A DNA stretch of 62,373 bases, from NCBI GenBank assembly GCA_947374225.1, contig CANCAY010000011.1, positions 1 to 62,373 on the forward strand. Direction: 5' to 3'. Every line of letters starts with the position of its first letter. Position 1 is the stretch's first letter. The notes below the pieces were generated by a model that was not told where the DNA came from, ran no database searches, and was given only the letters and a program-made list of their open reading frames with translations. This document shows, one piece after another, positions 44,211 to 55,148 of this stretch. The translations under genes and the position numbers were made by a program. The stretch is from Chitinophagaceae bacterium (GTDB lineage Bacteria; Bacteroidota; Bacteroidia; Chitinophagales; Chitinophagaceae).

Positions 44211-47200
44211 TTAATTGTTAGTAATAAAAACTCTTTGAATGTAAACTTTTTTATTAGCATATATTTTTACGAAATAAATGCCTGCATTCAGTGTGTTTAA
44301 ATTTATTCTTTGTGGGACTCTTTGGTTAATTAAGTTTTCTTTATGAAATACAGTTTCGCCCATAGAGTTTAACAAATCTAATGAAATGTTCTGAGTTTGA
44401 ATATTGCTGAACTGAATAAAAAAGGAATTCCCGGTAATAAGGTTTTCAATATTATCTATGGAAGTAATTTTCAATGCAATCTCTTTTACCGAAGCCTCAT
44501 TTACGTCAGTAATAAGTACCAATTTAGGGTCTGATGTGTTTTGGCAGCCTCCAGTATTTGTAGTTACCTTATAAAGCGCGTTTTTGCTAGCTTTAATGGT
44601 TTGATTAGTGGCTCCATTAATTAGTGAGTCATTAATATACCATTGATAACTTGAAGCTGCGGTTGCTGTTAATGTAGTATCTGAATTTTGGGTTATGATT
44701 GGCTTGCCTACAGTATTAACATTAATACTTGCTAATGGACTTAAGCAGTCGTTGGTGCTAATTTGAGTATTGTAAAAAAAGTAATAAAAATTTTGAAAAT
44801 TACCACTTGCGGCTGGGACACTATTTCCTGTAAAGCTAAATAATTTATTAGGCCCAATTGGATAAGTGCTTGTTCCAAGTCCATTATTTCTAAATAAAGT
44901 AGCGTCTGTACATTTTGCAATTAGTATGTAATTACCTGCTTGTGGAATTTTCAAATTCAAATAATAGATTCTTCCAGTATCTCCAACTACAAAAGGAGTG
45001 CCTGCGGAAGTAGTAGCTGCTGCCGGGCTAGGGCTACTTGCGGCTACATTTAATGATATAGTTTGAATTGGGTAATAGGAATAAGTGCCATCGGTATTGT
45101 CTGCGGCAAATGTGCCTAATATAAAATCAATTTTTCCCGGATACCCAGTATATAATTTTGTGGTTTCAATTGTTAAAGGAGCTGTTGCATTTACTTTGAC
45201 ATAATTACCGCTAAAGCTATTGTATCCACCAGCATCGCCTAAGCTAATATTGGTGGCAGGACCAATAATGTTTTGATAGCCTTGCCCTACGGTAAGTTTT
45301 GTAGCAGTACTGTTAATACTTGCAGTTGTCCCAATGGCAATTGGATTTTTAGTAGAACTACTGTCATACCATAAATATGAATTCCCTGTAATTGGATTTG
45401 TAATATTTAATTGCAATATTGAATTACAATTGGCTGCAGTTGCGTTTGGAGCACTTATGCTTGCTGCGCTTTCTATACTAGTTGTTAATGAATTATTACT
45501 TTTTTGTTGATCGTTTACAAGTGATACAGAAGCCGTAAAACTATAAGTGGTTCCTGTCTCAATTGATATAGGTTGCTGAAAAGTGTAATTCATACTTTCT
45601 AATCCGTTTAAAGTACCTGTAAATGTTTCATTTATAGTGGCAATAGTAGTAGCTCCTTTTTTTATAAGTAAGCTTAAAGGAAAATTGCTTTGTTTGGTAC
45701 CGCCATTATTTATTATTTTAACAGTAACATATTGCAGGTCTTTTTTACAAACTCCTCCAGTAGGACTTACTATATCACCTAATTGTAAGTCATTGGAAGC
45801 CGTATTCACTTTTAAAGTATAATCCTGGGTTTCTCCATTGGTATATGTTCCACAAGCAAGTACAGAAGCAGCGCTGCTAGTTTCTGTTTCAACAATTCTT
45901 AGTCTTGTGAATGTTCCAGTTGATAGCGTACTAGGTAAATCAATTGTTCCTGAATAAGTCCCATTTGTTAATGCACTACTAACGGCTACTTCTTCCGACG
46001 TTTCAAATACTCCATTATTATTGTAGTCAATAAATATTTTTATAAATCTTGTATTATTACTAGCATCAGCACTTCCTGTTTTAATGAAGAAGGGAAGTAC
46101 ACCAGCAGGTTCAGCATTTATAATGCTTTTAGTATTGTCTATATATTGACTTGTTGTATTATTAACAAATTGTATATTATTTAAACTTACACTATCCAAT
46201 TTGCTTCCAGCAGTTGAACTTGCAGTAGAACTACAATAAGCAGTTCCGCCACCTCCACTTATTACTAATGAATATGCTTGTTGAGACCTGTCTAAAGTGT
46301 TTTTATGACTTACTGTTATTGTATAGCTATTTCCAACAATGGCAGTATCTATTTCTACTTTTTCAACATTATCAATTTTATTATTACCTCTAATGGCTGC
46401 AGCGTCTGGTAGTTTTGGATTTAAGGTCCAAGCTTCTGTTACAGTTCCGCCAGATGTAATTTTTAAGTCTAGATCATTAATTAGTTTAGGTGTAGCATCA
46501 TTAAGTGTATTACTAACAGCTCCTTTAACATCGGTCCAAACTAAGGTTGCTTTAACTGCTTTTTTGCCAGAAGCTATTATAGTGTATGTTTTAGTTTCTG
46601 TATTTTGTAACACATTTTCATAAACCAAGTCGGTACTAGTTGTGTTATTTCCAGAACTAATTGCATTGTTTAATACTGTGGCTGCTTCGTTTGTATTTAA
46701 TAATCCCCATCCAAATTTATAATCAGGACCAGCAAAGTTCCCAGCTTCATTGGCAGTATGAATTGCTAAAGCCTTTATTGTTGCCGACTTTAGTGGTTTT
46801 AAACTCAGCTTTTGACTCAATTCTTGTAATAATAATAAGGAAGCCGATGCGCCTGGAGCCGCCATGGACGTGCCGCTAAGGTATCCATAACTAGAATCGT
46901 TTACGCCAATGGTAGAATAAACAGAGACGCCATCACTCACTAAATCAGGTTTTATTCTTCCGTCGTCGGTTGGGCCCCAGCAACTAAAATTCGTCATTAC
47001 AACGTCTTCTTTTTTGGAATAGCCTGCAGCGATACCATAGACTGCGCCAATGGTTAACAGATTTTTTGCATTTACGTCGGCTGCTAATGTTTCATAACTA
47101 TTATTACTACTTAAACTGTCGGGACGTATTCCTGCATTATACCATTTCCCAGCCTGATCGCGTCTCCAATATGTGGAATCATTATTATACCATTTTCCTG

Positions 47201-48020
47201 TAGCGTCTTTACTTGGACCTGTACTTGCTCTGCTATTTCCAGCAGATTTTACGATTAAATAATTTGGTGCATTATAAGCAATGGAGTCATATTGTTGTGC
47301 TTGATTATCATATAAGCCAAATCGGTAGTCTTCTTTTTCGTTCCATCTACCATTATACTCCCATCTGCTGGAATCGTCATTGTAATCCCATCCTGCAACG
47401 GTTCCATAGGAATGGTTTGAAATTAATAAGCCCCCTGCTGCTGCGGTAGCCATTTCAGATGCATCATTATTCCAGTCGTAACCAAGAACCCCTTTTAAAT
47501 TATAGGCCATTCCTTTTGCTAATGGATTCAATCCTTTTGCTAATAGGATTCCCATAACATGTGTACTATGGTCAATGATAGTTGTACTATTATCTTTTTG
47601 TGTAATTCTTCCAGTGATTTCTTTATGTGTATTTCTGGCAGCCCCTTCATCCCACATGCCTAACTTATTAGTTATGCTATCAGAAGCACCACTTAAATTA
47701 AATCCACTAATACCGCCAGGCCATAGTTTATTAGTATTAACTGTGATAGTTTGAAGCGGATCTGTATAACTTATATAATACCTAGGTTGCCCAAAATTAT
47801 CTATACCCATCAAAGTGGCAGTGGATTTATTTCTAGATTTATAAGAGAGTGCCCACCCGTTTTGTTTTGCTTTAATTATTGCTTCAGCATAAGTGGATCT
47901 AGCTGCTATATCCATATTTTTTGCCGCAGTCAATAATAAATCTCGTCGAGTTTCTAACTGTGCAAAAACAACTTGATAAGCAATAAGATGCAACAGGAAT
48001 AAAAAAACAGATTTTTTCAT
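44211..48020 (-). CDS. secreted subtilisin-like (S8) protease with type IX sorting domain
   Basis: 1269 residues from the ATG at 48020 (signal peptide about 1-20); an upstream Met at 48071 lies across the promoter. The catalytic triad is Asp124 (GMWDEG), His154 (DHSTHVMG) and Ser385 (SGTSMAAPG), with the oxyanion Asn in VKSAGNS. Next come a P-domain-like region (about 490-620), a GEVED-type domain ending GETQDYTLKV, a CARDB-like domain, Ig-like repeats and a C-terminal Por sorting domain with GIYFVKIYANKK. Likely exported and cell-surface attached. Confidence 0.9.
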   Translation of the reverse strand: MKKSVFLFLLHLIAYQVVFAQLETRRDLLLTAAKNMDIAARSTYAEAIIKAKQNGWALSYKSRNKSTATLMGIDNFGQPRYYISYTDPLQTITVNTNKLWPGGISGFNLSGASDSITNKLGMWDEGAARNTHKEITGRITQKDNSTTIIDHSTHVMGILLAKGLNPLAKGMAYNLKGVLGYDWNNDASEMATAAAGGLLISNHSYGTVAGWDYNDDSSRWEYNGRWNEKEDYRFGLYDNQAQQYDSIAYNAPNYLIVKSAGNSRASTGPSKDATGKWYNNDSTYWRRDQAGKWYNAGIRPDSLSSNNSYETLAADVNAKNLLTIGAVYGIAAGYSKKEDVVMTNFSCWGPTDDGRIKPDLVSDGVSVYSTIGVNDSSYGYLSGTSMAAPGASASLLLLQELSQKLSLKPLKSATIKALAIHTANEAGNFAGPDYKFGWGLLNTNEAATVLNNAISSGNNTTSTDLVYENVLQNTETKTYTIIASGKKAVKATLVWTDVKGAVSNTLNDATPKLINDLDLKITSGGTVTEAWTLNPKLPDAAAIRGNNKIDNVEKVEIDTAIVGNSYTITVSHKNTLDRSQQAYSLVISGGGGTAYCSSTASSTAGSKLDSVSLNNIQFVNNTTSQYIDNTKSIINAEPAGVLPFFIKTGSADASNNTRFIKIFIDYNNNGVFETSEEVAVSSALTNGTYSGTIDLPSTLSTGTFTRLRIVETETSSAASVLACGTYTNGETQDYTLKVNTASNDLQLGDIVSPTGGVCKKDLQYVTVKIINNGGTKQSNFPLSLLIKKGATTIATINETFTGTLNGLESMNYTFQQPISIETGTTYSFTASVSLVNDQQKSNNSLTTSIESAASISAPNATAANCNSILQLNITNPITGNSYLWYDSSSTKNPIAIGTTASINSTATKLTVGQGYQNIIGPATNISLGDAGGYNSFSGNYVKVNATAPLTIETTKLYTGYPGKIDFILGTFAADNTDGTYSYYPIQTISLNVAASSPSPAAATTSAGTPFVVGDTGRIYYLNLKIPQAGNYILIAKCTDATLFRNNGLGTSTYPIGPNKLFSFTGNSVPAASGNFQNFYYFFYNTQISTNDCLSPLASINVNTVGKPIITQNSDTTLTATAASSYQWYINDSLINGATNQTIKASKNALYKVTTNTGGCQNTSDPKLVLITDVNEASVKEIALKITSIDNIENLITGNSFFIQFSNIQTQNISLDLLNSMGETVFHKENLINQRVPQRINLNTLNAGIYFVKIYANKKVYIQRVFITNN

Positions 48021-48044
48021 GTAAGGTGCTTGTTGAATACATTG

Positions 48045-48052
48045 TAAAGGTA
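48045..48052 (-). promoter_or_regulatory. -7-like box TACCTTTA for the S8 protease
   Basis: One base from TAnnTTTG, about 25 nt before the ATG at 48020; it supports that start over 48071. Confidence 0.45.
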
Positions 48053-48099
48053 TAGTAATCGCTAAAAACATAATGACTATTCACGTAACTTTATATAAA

Positions 48100-48107
48100 T
48101 ACGTTTG
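48100..48107 (+). promoter_or_regulatory. -7 promoter box TACGTTTG for the lipoprotein
   Basis: Exact TAnnTTTG match, only 3 nt before ATG 48111, divergent to the S8 protease promoter. Confidence 0.65.
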
Positions 48108-48110
48108 CAT

Positions 48111-48593
48111 ATGTCCAGAATATTTTATTCCATTTTGACTTGTGTTTATATTCTAATAATCTCTGCCTGTCATCCTAGTAAAAATGCGATGTTAGACAAA
48201 GGTCCTTCTATACAATTGGGCTCGGGTATTGCTGGAAATATTAAGGAGTTAATAGGTAATCAAATGCCATTAGAAACCAAGTCAAAAGGGAAGGGTAGGC
48301 CTTTGCAAACACAGGTCCTAATTTTTGAGCAACTGTCTGCAAGTCAGTTAGTTGACTTGAGTGAACAATGGTGTAAGCAAGTAAATGCGATTCCTATCAA
48401 AAGTCAATGGTCTGATTCGGCTGGAAAATATCAAATTTTCCTAGATCCTGGTAAGTATTCAATCTTGATAGCATATAATGGAGGTTACTTTATTCCATTT
48501 TTCAATCAATTTAATGAAATTGCGCCTGTGAGCATAGCAAAAAGTCAAATAGTTCAATTAGATATTAAGGTAAATAGAAAAGCTATTTATTGA
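48111..48593 (+). CDS. lipoprotein of unknown function
   Basis: 160 residues. The N-terminus (MSRIFYSILTCVYILIISAC) is a lipoprotein signal with Cys20 as the likely lipid site, so it is probably exported and membrane-anchored. The mature part contains an Ig-like beta-rich stretch with FLDPGKYSILIAYNGGYF, which looks like a carboxypeptidase-regulatory-like fold, but this is weak. ATG 48111 is preferred over TTG 48105, which lies in the promoter. mfd has a separate promoter. Confidence 0.7.
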   Translation: MSRIFYSILTCVYILIISACHPSKNAMLDKGPSIQLGSGIAGNIKELIGNQMPLETKSKGKGRPLQTQVLIFEQLSASQLVDLSEQWCKQVNAIPIKSQWSDSAGKYQIFLDPGKYSILIAYNGGYFIPFFNQFNEIAPVSIAKSQIVQLDIKVNRKAIY

Positions 48594-48601
48594 TTAGAAC
48601 G

Positions 48602-48609
48602 TATCTTTG
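48602..48609 (+). promoter_or_regulatory. -7 promoter box TATCTTTG for mfd
   Basis: Exact TAnnTTTG match 12 nt before ATG 48622; a TTG start at 48607 would fall inside it and is rejected. Confidence 0.65.
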
Positions 48610-48621
48610 CAGCCGCGAGTT

Positions 48622-51600
48622 ATGAATGAGCAATCTTTGTTTGAGCGGTTCCAGAATTCCCCCCTACTAAATGGTTTGGTAGATGGGATAGTTATGTCTA
48701 CAGCGCAACAAAAGCCGGTTCAATACTATTTACAAAACTTATATGGTTCTGCAGCAGCATTTGTTTTAGAAACTATTTTCAAGCATCCAAAAACGGGGCA
48801 TATCAATCATGTTATTGTCTTAAATGATGCAGAAGAAGCCGCTTATTTTTTCAATTCTGTAGAGAGTATTACAGAGGCTTTAGATTTATTTTATTTCCCT
48901 TCTTCTTTTAAGACACCCCATAATTTTAGTTTACTGAATCCTTCGCATGTAATGCTTAGGACGGAAGCGTTGACTAAAATATCGATGGGAGGGAATAAGA
49001 AAATTATTGTCACTTATCCAGAAGCTATTTTTGAAAAAGTAATTCTTCCTAAAACTTTGCAGCAAAATATTATTCAAATTAAGACCAATGATAATTTGGA
49101 TTTAAATGGTTTAATGCAACAGTTGGTAGACTATGGTTTTGAAAGAACTGACTTTGTGTACGAGCCTGGACAGTTTGCAGTTAGAGGTGGTATTTTTGAT
49201 ATTTATTCGTTTGGAAACGAAAAGCCGTATCGTATAGAATTATTTGGAGAGGAAGTGGATAGCATTCGATTGTTTGATCCTGCTTCACAATTAAGTGAGA
49301 GAAAATTATTACAGGTTAATATTATTCCAAATGTAACAACTCAGTTTGAGGATACTCAGAAAATACCATTGCTTGAATTCGTTTCGAATGACACTATTAT
49401 ATGGCTTAAGGATTGGGATGTGATTAAGCAGAAAGGGATGGATCAATATGAGGCTTTAACCGACTATTTAGGCCATCATAAAGGAAAGCCGTCGATAGAA
49501 GAAAATGATCCTCATCAAAAAACAAGTCATATTGAAGACTTCGTTAGTGCTGAAGCAACTGAAGCACAGTTAGCCGGTAGAAGTATTATAGAATGGGGCT
49601 TTCAGCAACATCTGACGAAACAAAAAATCACGTTTAATACACAGGTTCAACCTTCATTTAATAGACAGTTTCAATATTTAATTGCCAATCTGCAGGAATT
49701 AGAGAAAAAGGGGTATCATTTATTTTTATTTGCGGAGCAAGCAAAACAGTTGGAGCGTTTACACGCAATTTTTACAGATCTTAAAACGGAGATTCAGTTT
49801 ACGCCTATTGTTAAAAATATACATGAAGGTTTTATTGATCATGATCATAAAATAGTTTGCTACACAGACCACCAAATATTTCAGCGATACCACAAGTATA
49901 AAGTAAAACAAGCTTATACAAAAAGTAAGGCCATCACTTTAAGAACCCTTCGCGATTTGGCTCCTGGTGATTTTGTAACACATATAGACCACGGAGTTGG
50001 TGTATATAGCGGTTTGCAGAAAATGGAAGTGAATGGTGTGACACAAGAAGCGGTAAGAATTATTTATAAAGACAGCGACATTTTATATGTAAATATTAAT
50101 TCACTACATAAAATTTCAAAGTATACTGGAAAGGAAGGCACACCTCCTAAAGTGAATAAATTAGGTTCGGATGCTTGGGTGAAATTGAAAGAGAAGACAA
50201 AAATAAAAGTAAAGACGATTGCCTTTGATTTGATTAAGCTATATGCGCAAAGAAAAGCACAACATGGCTTTGCTTTTACACCCGACAACTATATGATGCA
50301 TGAGCTAGAAGCTTCTTTCATGTACGAAGACACTATCGATCAAGCTAAAGCAATTGCTGACGTAAAAAGGGATATGGAGCAGCCAGCTCCAATGGATAGA
50401 TTAGTTTGTGGAGACGTTGGTTTTGGGAAGACTGAAGTTGCAGTTAGAGCCGCTTTCAAAGCGGCGGTGGACGGCAAGCAGGTTGCATTATTGGTGCCAA
50501 CTACAATATTGGCTTATCAGCATTATAAAACTTTTAAAGAACGCTTGAAAGATTTCCCAATCACCATTGACTATTTAAATAGATTCAAATCTTCTGCAGA
50601 AAAGAAAGAAACTATTGCAAAAGTAAAAGAGGGTAAGATTGACATTTTAGTTGGTACGCATGGTGTATTAGGTAAGGACGTAAATTTCAAGGATCTAGGT
50701 TTAATGATAATTGACGAAGAACAAAAATTCGGGGTGGCTCATAAAGAAAAATTGAAAACACTTCGAACCAATGTAGATTGCTTAACGCTAACAGCAACAC
50801 CCATTCCAAGAACCTTACATTTTAGTTTAATGGGGGCACGTGATTTAAGTATTATTAATACAGCTCCTGCTAATAGGCAGCCTATTCATACAGAAGTTCA
50901 AGTGTTTCATGAAGATATCATTAGAGAGACTATCTATTTTGAAACGGAAAGAGGTGGGCAGGTTTTCTTTATACATAATAGAGTACAAGGATTGTCTGAA
51001 ATGTGTGCAGTCATTCAAAAATTATGTCCTGACTTAAGTATTGGATATGCACATGGACAATTAGAAGGGCATCAATTAGAAGAAAAAATATTGGACTTTA
51101 TTGAGCGTCGTTATGATGTATTAGTTTGTACGAATATTGTAGAAAGTGGTGTGGATATTCCTAATGTGAACACGATTATAGTAAACAATGCACACCATTT
51201 TGGATTGAGCGACTTGCATCAGTTACGTGGCAGAGTAGGGAGAAGTAATAAAAAAGCTTTCTGTTATTTATTAGCACCTCCAATTAGCTCTTTGCCAGAC
51301 GATTCACGTAAACGTTTACAAACCCTAGAGCAGTTTAGTGAGTTAGGTAGTGGATTTCAAATTGCAATGCGAGATTTAGACATTAGAGGTGCTGGTAATT
51401 TATTAGGAGGAGAACAGAGCGGTTTTATGGCAGAGATTGGTTTTGAAATGTATCAAAAAATATTAGCAGAAGCAGTGCGTGAATTAAAGCGTTCCGACTT
51501 TAAAGAATTATTCCAAGAAGAAATTAGTAAACAGGATGATTTTGTTCAGGATTGTACTATTGATACGGACTTGGAAATTATGATACCAGACAGTTATGTA

Positions 51601-52014
51601 GAAAATATTGGCGAGCGTTTATCATTATATACAAGATTAGATCAGTCTGAGTCAGAGGAAGAATTGGCGAGTATGCAAATTGAGATGGCAGATCGATTTG
51701 GACCAATGCCAGATGCAGTGAAAGACTTATTTGTAACAGTGAGTTGCAGAAGAGCAGCAATAAGTCTTGGTTTTGAAAAAATAACTTTAAAGGATCAAAT
51801 CATGCGATGTTATTTTATTAACAGACCAGACTCTCCTTATTTTGAAAGTCAGACATTTAAAAATCTATTATCCTTTACGCAGACTTCTATGAATACAGCA
51901 AATTTCAAGCAGGTAGGCAAGATGTTTATATTAATTATCAAGGATGTAAAAGGAATGGAAAACTGCCTGAGGGTCTTAAATAAAATGCAGGCAGGGGTGG
52001 TAGTCAATTCATAA
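48622..52014 (+). CDS. mfd: transcription-repair coupling factor Mfd
   Basis: Translocase that removes stalled RNA polymerase and recruits UvrA. 1130 residues from ATG 48622. Domains in order: UvrB-like N-terminal part (to about 340, with YEPGQFAVRGGIFDIYSFG), RNA polymerase interaction domain (GDFVTHIDHGVGVYSGL, about 450-470), RecG-like motor with Walker A GDVGFGKTEVA and Walker B IIDEEQKFG, motif VI QLRGRVGRSNK, and the C-terminal TRCF domain. Order and length are standard. Confidence 0.97.
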   Translation: MNEQSLFERFQNSPLLNGLVDGIVMSTAQQKPVQYYLQNLYGSAAAFVLETIFKHPKTGHINHVIVLNDAEEAAYFFNSVESITEALDLFYFPSSFKTPHNFSLLNPSHVMLRTEALTKISMGGNKKIIVTYPEAIFEKVILPKTLQQNIIQIKTNDNLDLNGLMQQLVDYGFERTDFVYEPGQFAVRGGIFDIYSFGNEKPYRIELFGEEVDSIRLFDPASQLSERKLLQVNIIPNVTTQFEDTQKIPLLEFVSNDTIIWLKDWDVIKQKGMDQYEALTDYLGHHKGKPSIEENDPHQKTSHIEDFVSAEATEAQLAGRSIIEWGFQQHLTKQKITFNTQVQPSFNRQFQYLIANLQELEKKGYHLFLFAEQAKQLERLHAIFTDLKTEIQFTPIVKNIHEGFIDHDHKIVCYTDHQIFQRYHKYKVKQAYTKSKAITLRTLRDLAPGDFVTHIDHGVGVYSGLQKMEVNGVTQEAVRIIYKDSDILYVNINSLHKISKYTGKEGTPPKVNKLGSDAWVKLKEKTKIKVKTIAFDLIKLYAQRKAQHGFAFTPDNYMMHELEASFMYEDTIDQAKAIADVKRDMEQPAPMDRLVCGDVGFGKTEVAVRAAFKAAVDGKQVALLVPTTILAYQHYKTFKERLKDFPITIDYLNRFKSSAEKKETIAKVKEGKIDILVGTHGVLGKDVNFKDLGLMIIDEEQKFGVAHKEKLKTLRTNVDCLTLTATPIPRTLHFSLMGARDLSIINTAPANRQPIHTEVQVFHEDIIRETIYFETERGGQVFFIHNRVQGLSEMCAVIQKLCPDLSIGYAHGQLEGHQLEEKILDFIERRYDVLVCTNIVESGVDIPNVNTIIVNNAHHFGLSDLHQLRGRVGRSNKKAFCYLLAPPISSLPDDSRKRLQTLEQFSELGSGFQIAMRDLDIRGAGNLLGGEQSGFMAEIGFEMYQKILAEAVRELKRSDFKELFQEEISKQDDFVQDCTIDTDLEIMIPDSYVENIGERLSLYTRLDQSESEEELASMQIEMADRFGPMPDAVKDLFVTVSCRRAAISLGFEKITLKDQIMRCYFINRPDSPYFESQTFKNLLSFTQTSMNTANFKQVGKMFILIIKDVKGMENCLRVLNKMQAGVVVNS

Positions 52015-52071
52015 TTATTTGTAACTTACCTATAGTATTTAATTTCCTTTAACACTATTCAATATTATTTT

Positions 52072-52425
52072 ATGGAAAATCAAAATGAAGCAACTTATTT
52101 AGCGCCAACTCAGGATGAAAGAACGCTTGCCATGTTAGCACATGTATTAGGTATTTTTGTTTCCTTTTTAGCCCCTTTGATAATATATTTAGTTAAAAAG
52201 GACGAATCTCCTTTTGTAAGTGAGCACGCTAAAGAGTCATTGAACTTTCAAATTAGCATGGCAATTTATTATACAGTAAGTATTATTTTGATAATCGTAA
52301 TTATTGGAATATTAGGCTTGATATTTTTAGGATTCTTCTCCTTAGTCGTTGGTATTGTAGCTGCTATAAAAGCATTAGACGGCAAACCTTATCGTTATCC
52401 TATGTGTATCCGTTTTATTAAATAA
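52072..52425 (+). CDS. DUF4870 small membrane protein
   Basis: 117 residues. After a short polar N-terminus with ERTLAMLAHVLG it has two to three hydrophobic helices (about 25-43, 63-85 and 88-104), with the SPFVSEHAKESLNFQIS motif between. This is the DUF4870 (TIC20-like) pattern. It follows mfd after 57 nt. The function is not known. Confidence 0.85.
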   Translation: MENQNEATYLAPTQDERTLAMLAHVLGIFVSFLAPLIIYLVKKDESPFVSEHAKESLNFQISMAIYYTVSIILIIVIIGILGLIFLGFFSLVVGIVAAIKALDGKPYRYPMCIRFIK

Positions 52426-52481
52426 TTATTGTCATTAAATTAACGAATAAGATTATTCAGTAGAAAGTGTACAAAATACAA

Positions 52482-52507
52482 CAAGGCCACTGTTTAAAGT
52501 GGCCTTG
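52482..52507. terminator. palindromic terminator-like hairpin between convergent genes
   Basis: CAAGGCCACT, loop GTTTAA, AGTGGCCTTG: a perfect 10-bp stem. The T tract is better leftward (TTGTATTTTG), so it mainly fits the small gene at 52580. Confidence 0.7.
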
Positions 52508-52527
52508 TTCAAATCTTTAGAGAAGAA

Positions 52528-52564
52528 GACGCGAAAGCGTCTGATGAAATAAAGATTTATTTCA
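52528..52564. repeat. two further palindromes beside the terminator
   Basis: GACGC-GAAA-GCGTC (52528-52541) is a 5-bp stem closed by a GNRA tetraloop, and TGAAATAAA-GA-TTTATTTCA (52545-52564) is a 9-bp palindrome. With GAATAA-GA-TTATTC at 52445-52458 this makes four palindromes in 120 nt. Confidence 0.6.
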
Positions 52565-52579
52565 CCGAATAATTAATTC

Positions 52580-52786
52580 CTAAAATCCTTTTGTAGCTAC
52601 ACCGTCAGCGATTGCTTTTAATGCATTTGTTTCGCTCATGATAGCTGCCATTTTATTTCCTTTACCATCATTACCACCAGCCATATAACCACCTTTTACA
52701 GTTCTAGTTATTACAGCATCGTGCATTGGTACATTTTTTTCTTTAGTTTTTAAGCAATAAGCTTTGATCATTTTTGAAGTGTCCAT
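52580..52786 (-). CDS. small protein of unknown function (possible degenerate zinc-ribbon type)
   Basis: 68 residues starting MDTSKMIKAYCLKTKEK, with a Lys/Gly-rich middle GGYMAGGNDGKGNKMAAIMS and a C-terminal helix. The order AYC, charged turn, TRTVKGG, then Gly-rich turn recalls small DUF5679-like zinc ribbons, but only one Cys (C11) remains, so zinc binding is unlikely. It lies alone between DUF4870 and gyrB, is well codon-adapted by eye, and has its own terminator. I do not assign a function. Confidence 0.7.
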   Translation of the reverse strand: MDTSKMIKAYCLKTKEKNVPMHDAVITRTVKGGYMAGGNDGKGNKMAAIMSETNALKAIADGVATKGF

Positions 52787-52893
52787 TTTGTATAAATTTT
52801 AGAGTGAAAATTTCTGATTGAAAGTAGGTTATTTATTGTGATTCGTTGAAATTTACCATTGGTTTTTTGTTAAAATCGCCAAAAATGGCTCAT

Positions 52894-54924
<2,031 letters not shown>

Positions 54925-55015
54925 AGAAAATTAAGCGTTTTAGTGCCCCTTAAAGCGGGCATAGTTATCCCCAAAATCAATGAGTTGTGAATTAAATTGA
55001 AGTCCAAAATGAGGC

Positions 55016-55100
55016 TTAAAATGACCTTTAAATGGCATCTTTTTTATTCAGTCATTGTCCTTGTTTTTAAAACAAGCTAACTGTCATTTTTGGGTCATTT
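55016..55100. promoter_or_regulatory. GTCATT repeat sites upstream of the AraC-type gene
   Basis: The 275-nt gyrB/AraC gap holds GTCATT at 55051, 55083 and 55094 and its inverse AATGAC at 55020. Start-to-start distances are 31, 32 and 11 nt, close to whole helical turns. A 17-nt palindrome CTTGTTTT-T-AAAACAAG (55060-55076) lies between. This fits an operator for the adjacent regulator (inference). Apart from the two promoters nothing else is seen in the gap. Confidence 0.4.
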
Positions 55101-55135
55101 AACGAACCTTTTAAGCCATATTGATGTTTATACAT

Positions 55136-55143
55136 TAAATTTG
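55136..55143 (+). promoter_or_regulatory. -7 promoter box TAAATTTG for the AraC-type gene
   Basis: Exact TAnnTTTG match ending 5 nt before GTG 55149, which supports that non-ATG start. Confidence 0.6.
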
Positions 55144-55148
55144 TATAA

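Noticed and set aside
52533..52547. GAAA and CTGATGA close together, as in a hammerhead ribozyme core
   Set aside because: The two motifs are only four bases apart (GCGT), GAAA is the tetraloop of its own stem, no GAAA follows the later stem, and no cleavage-site context is present. The hammerhead fold cannot be built.
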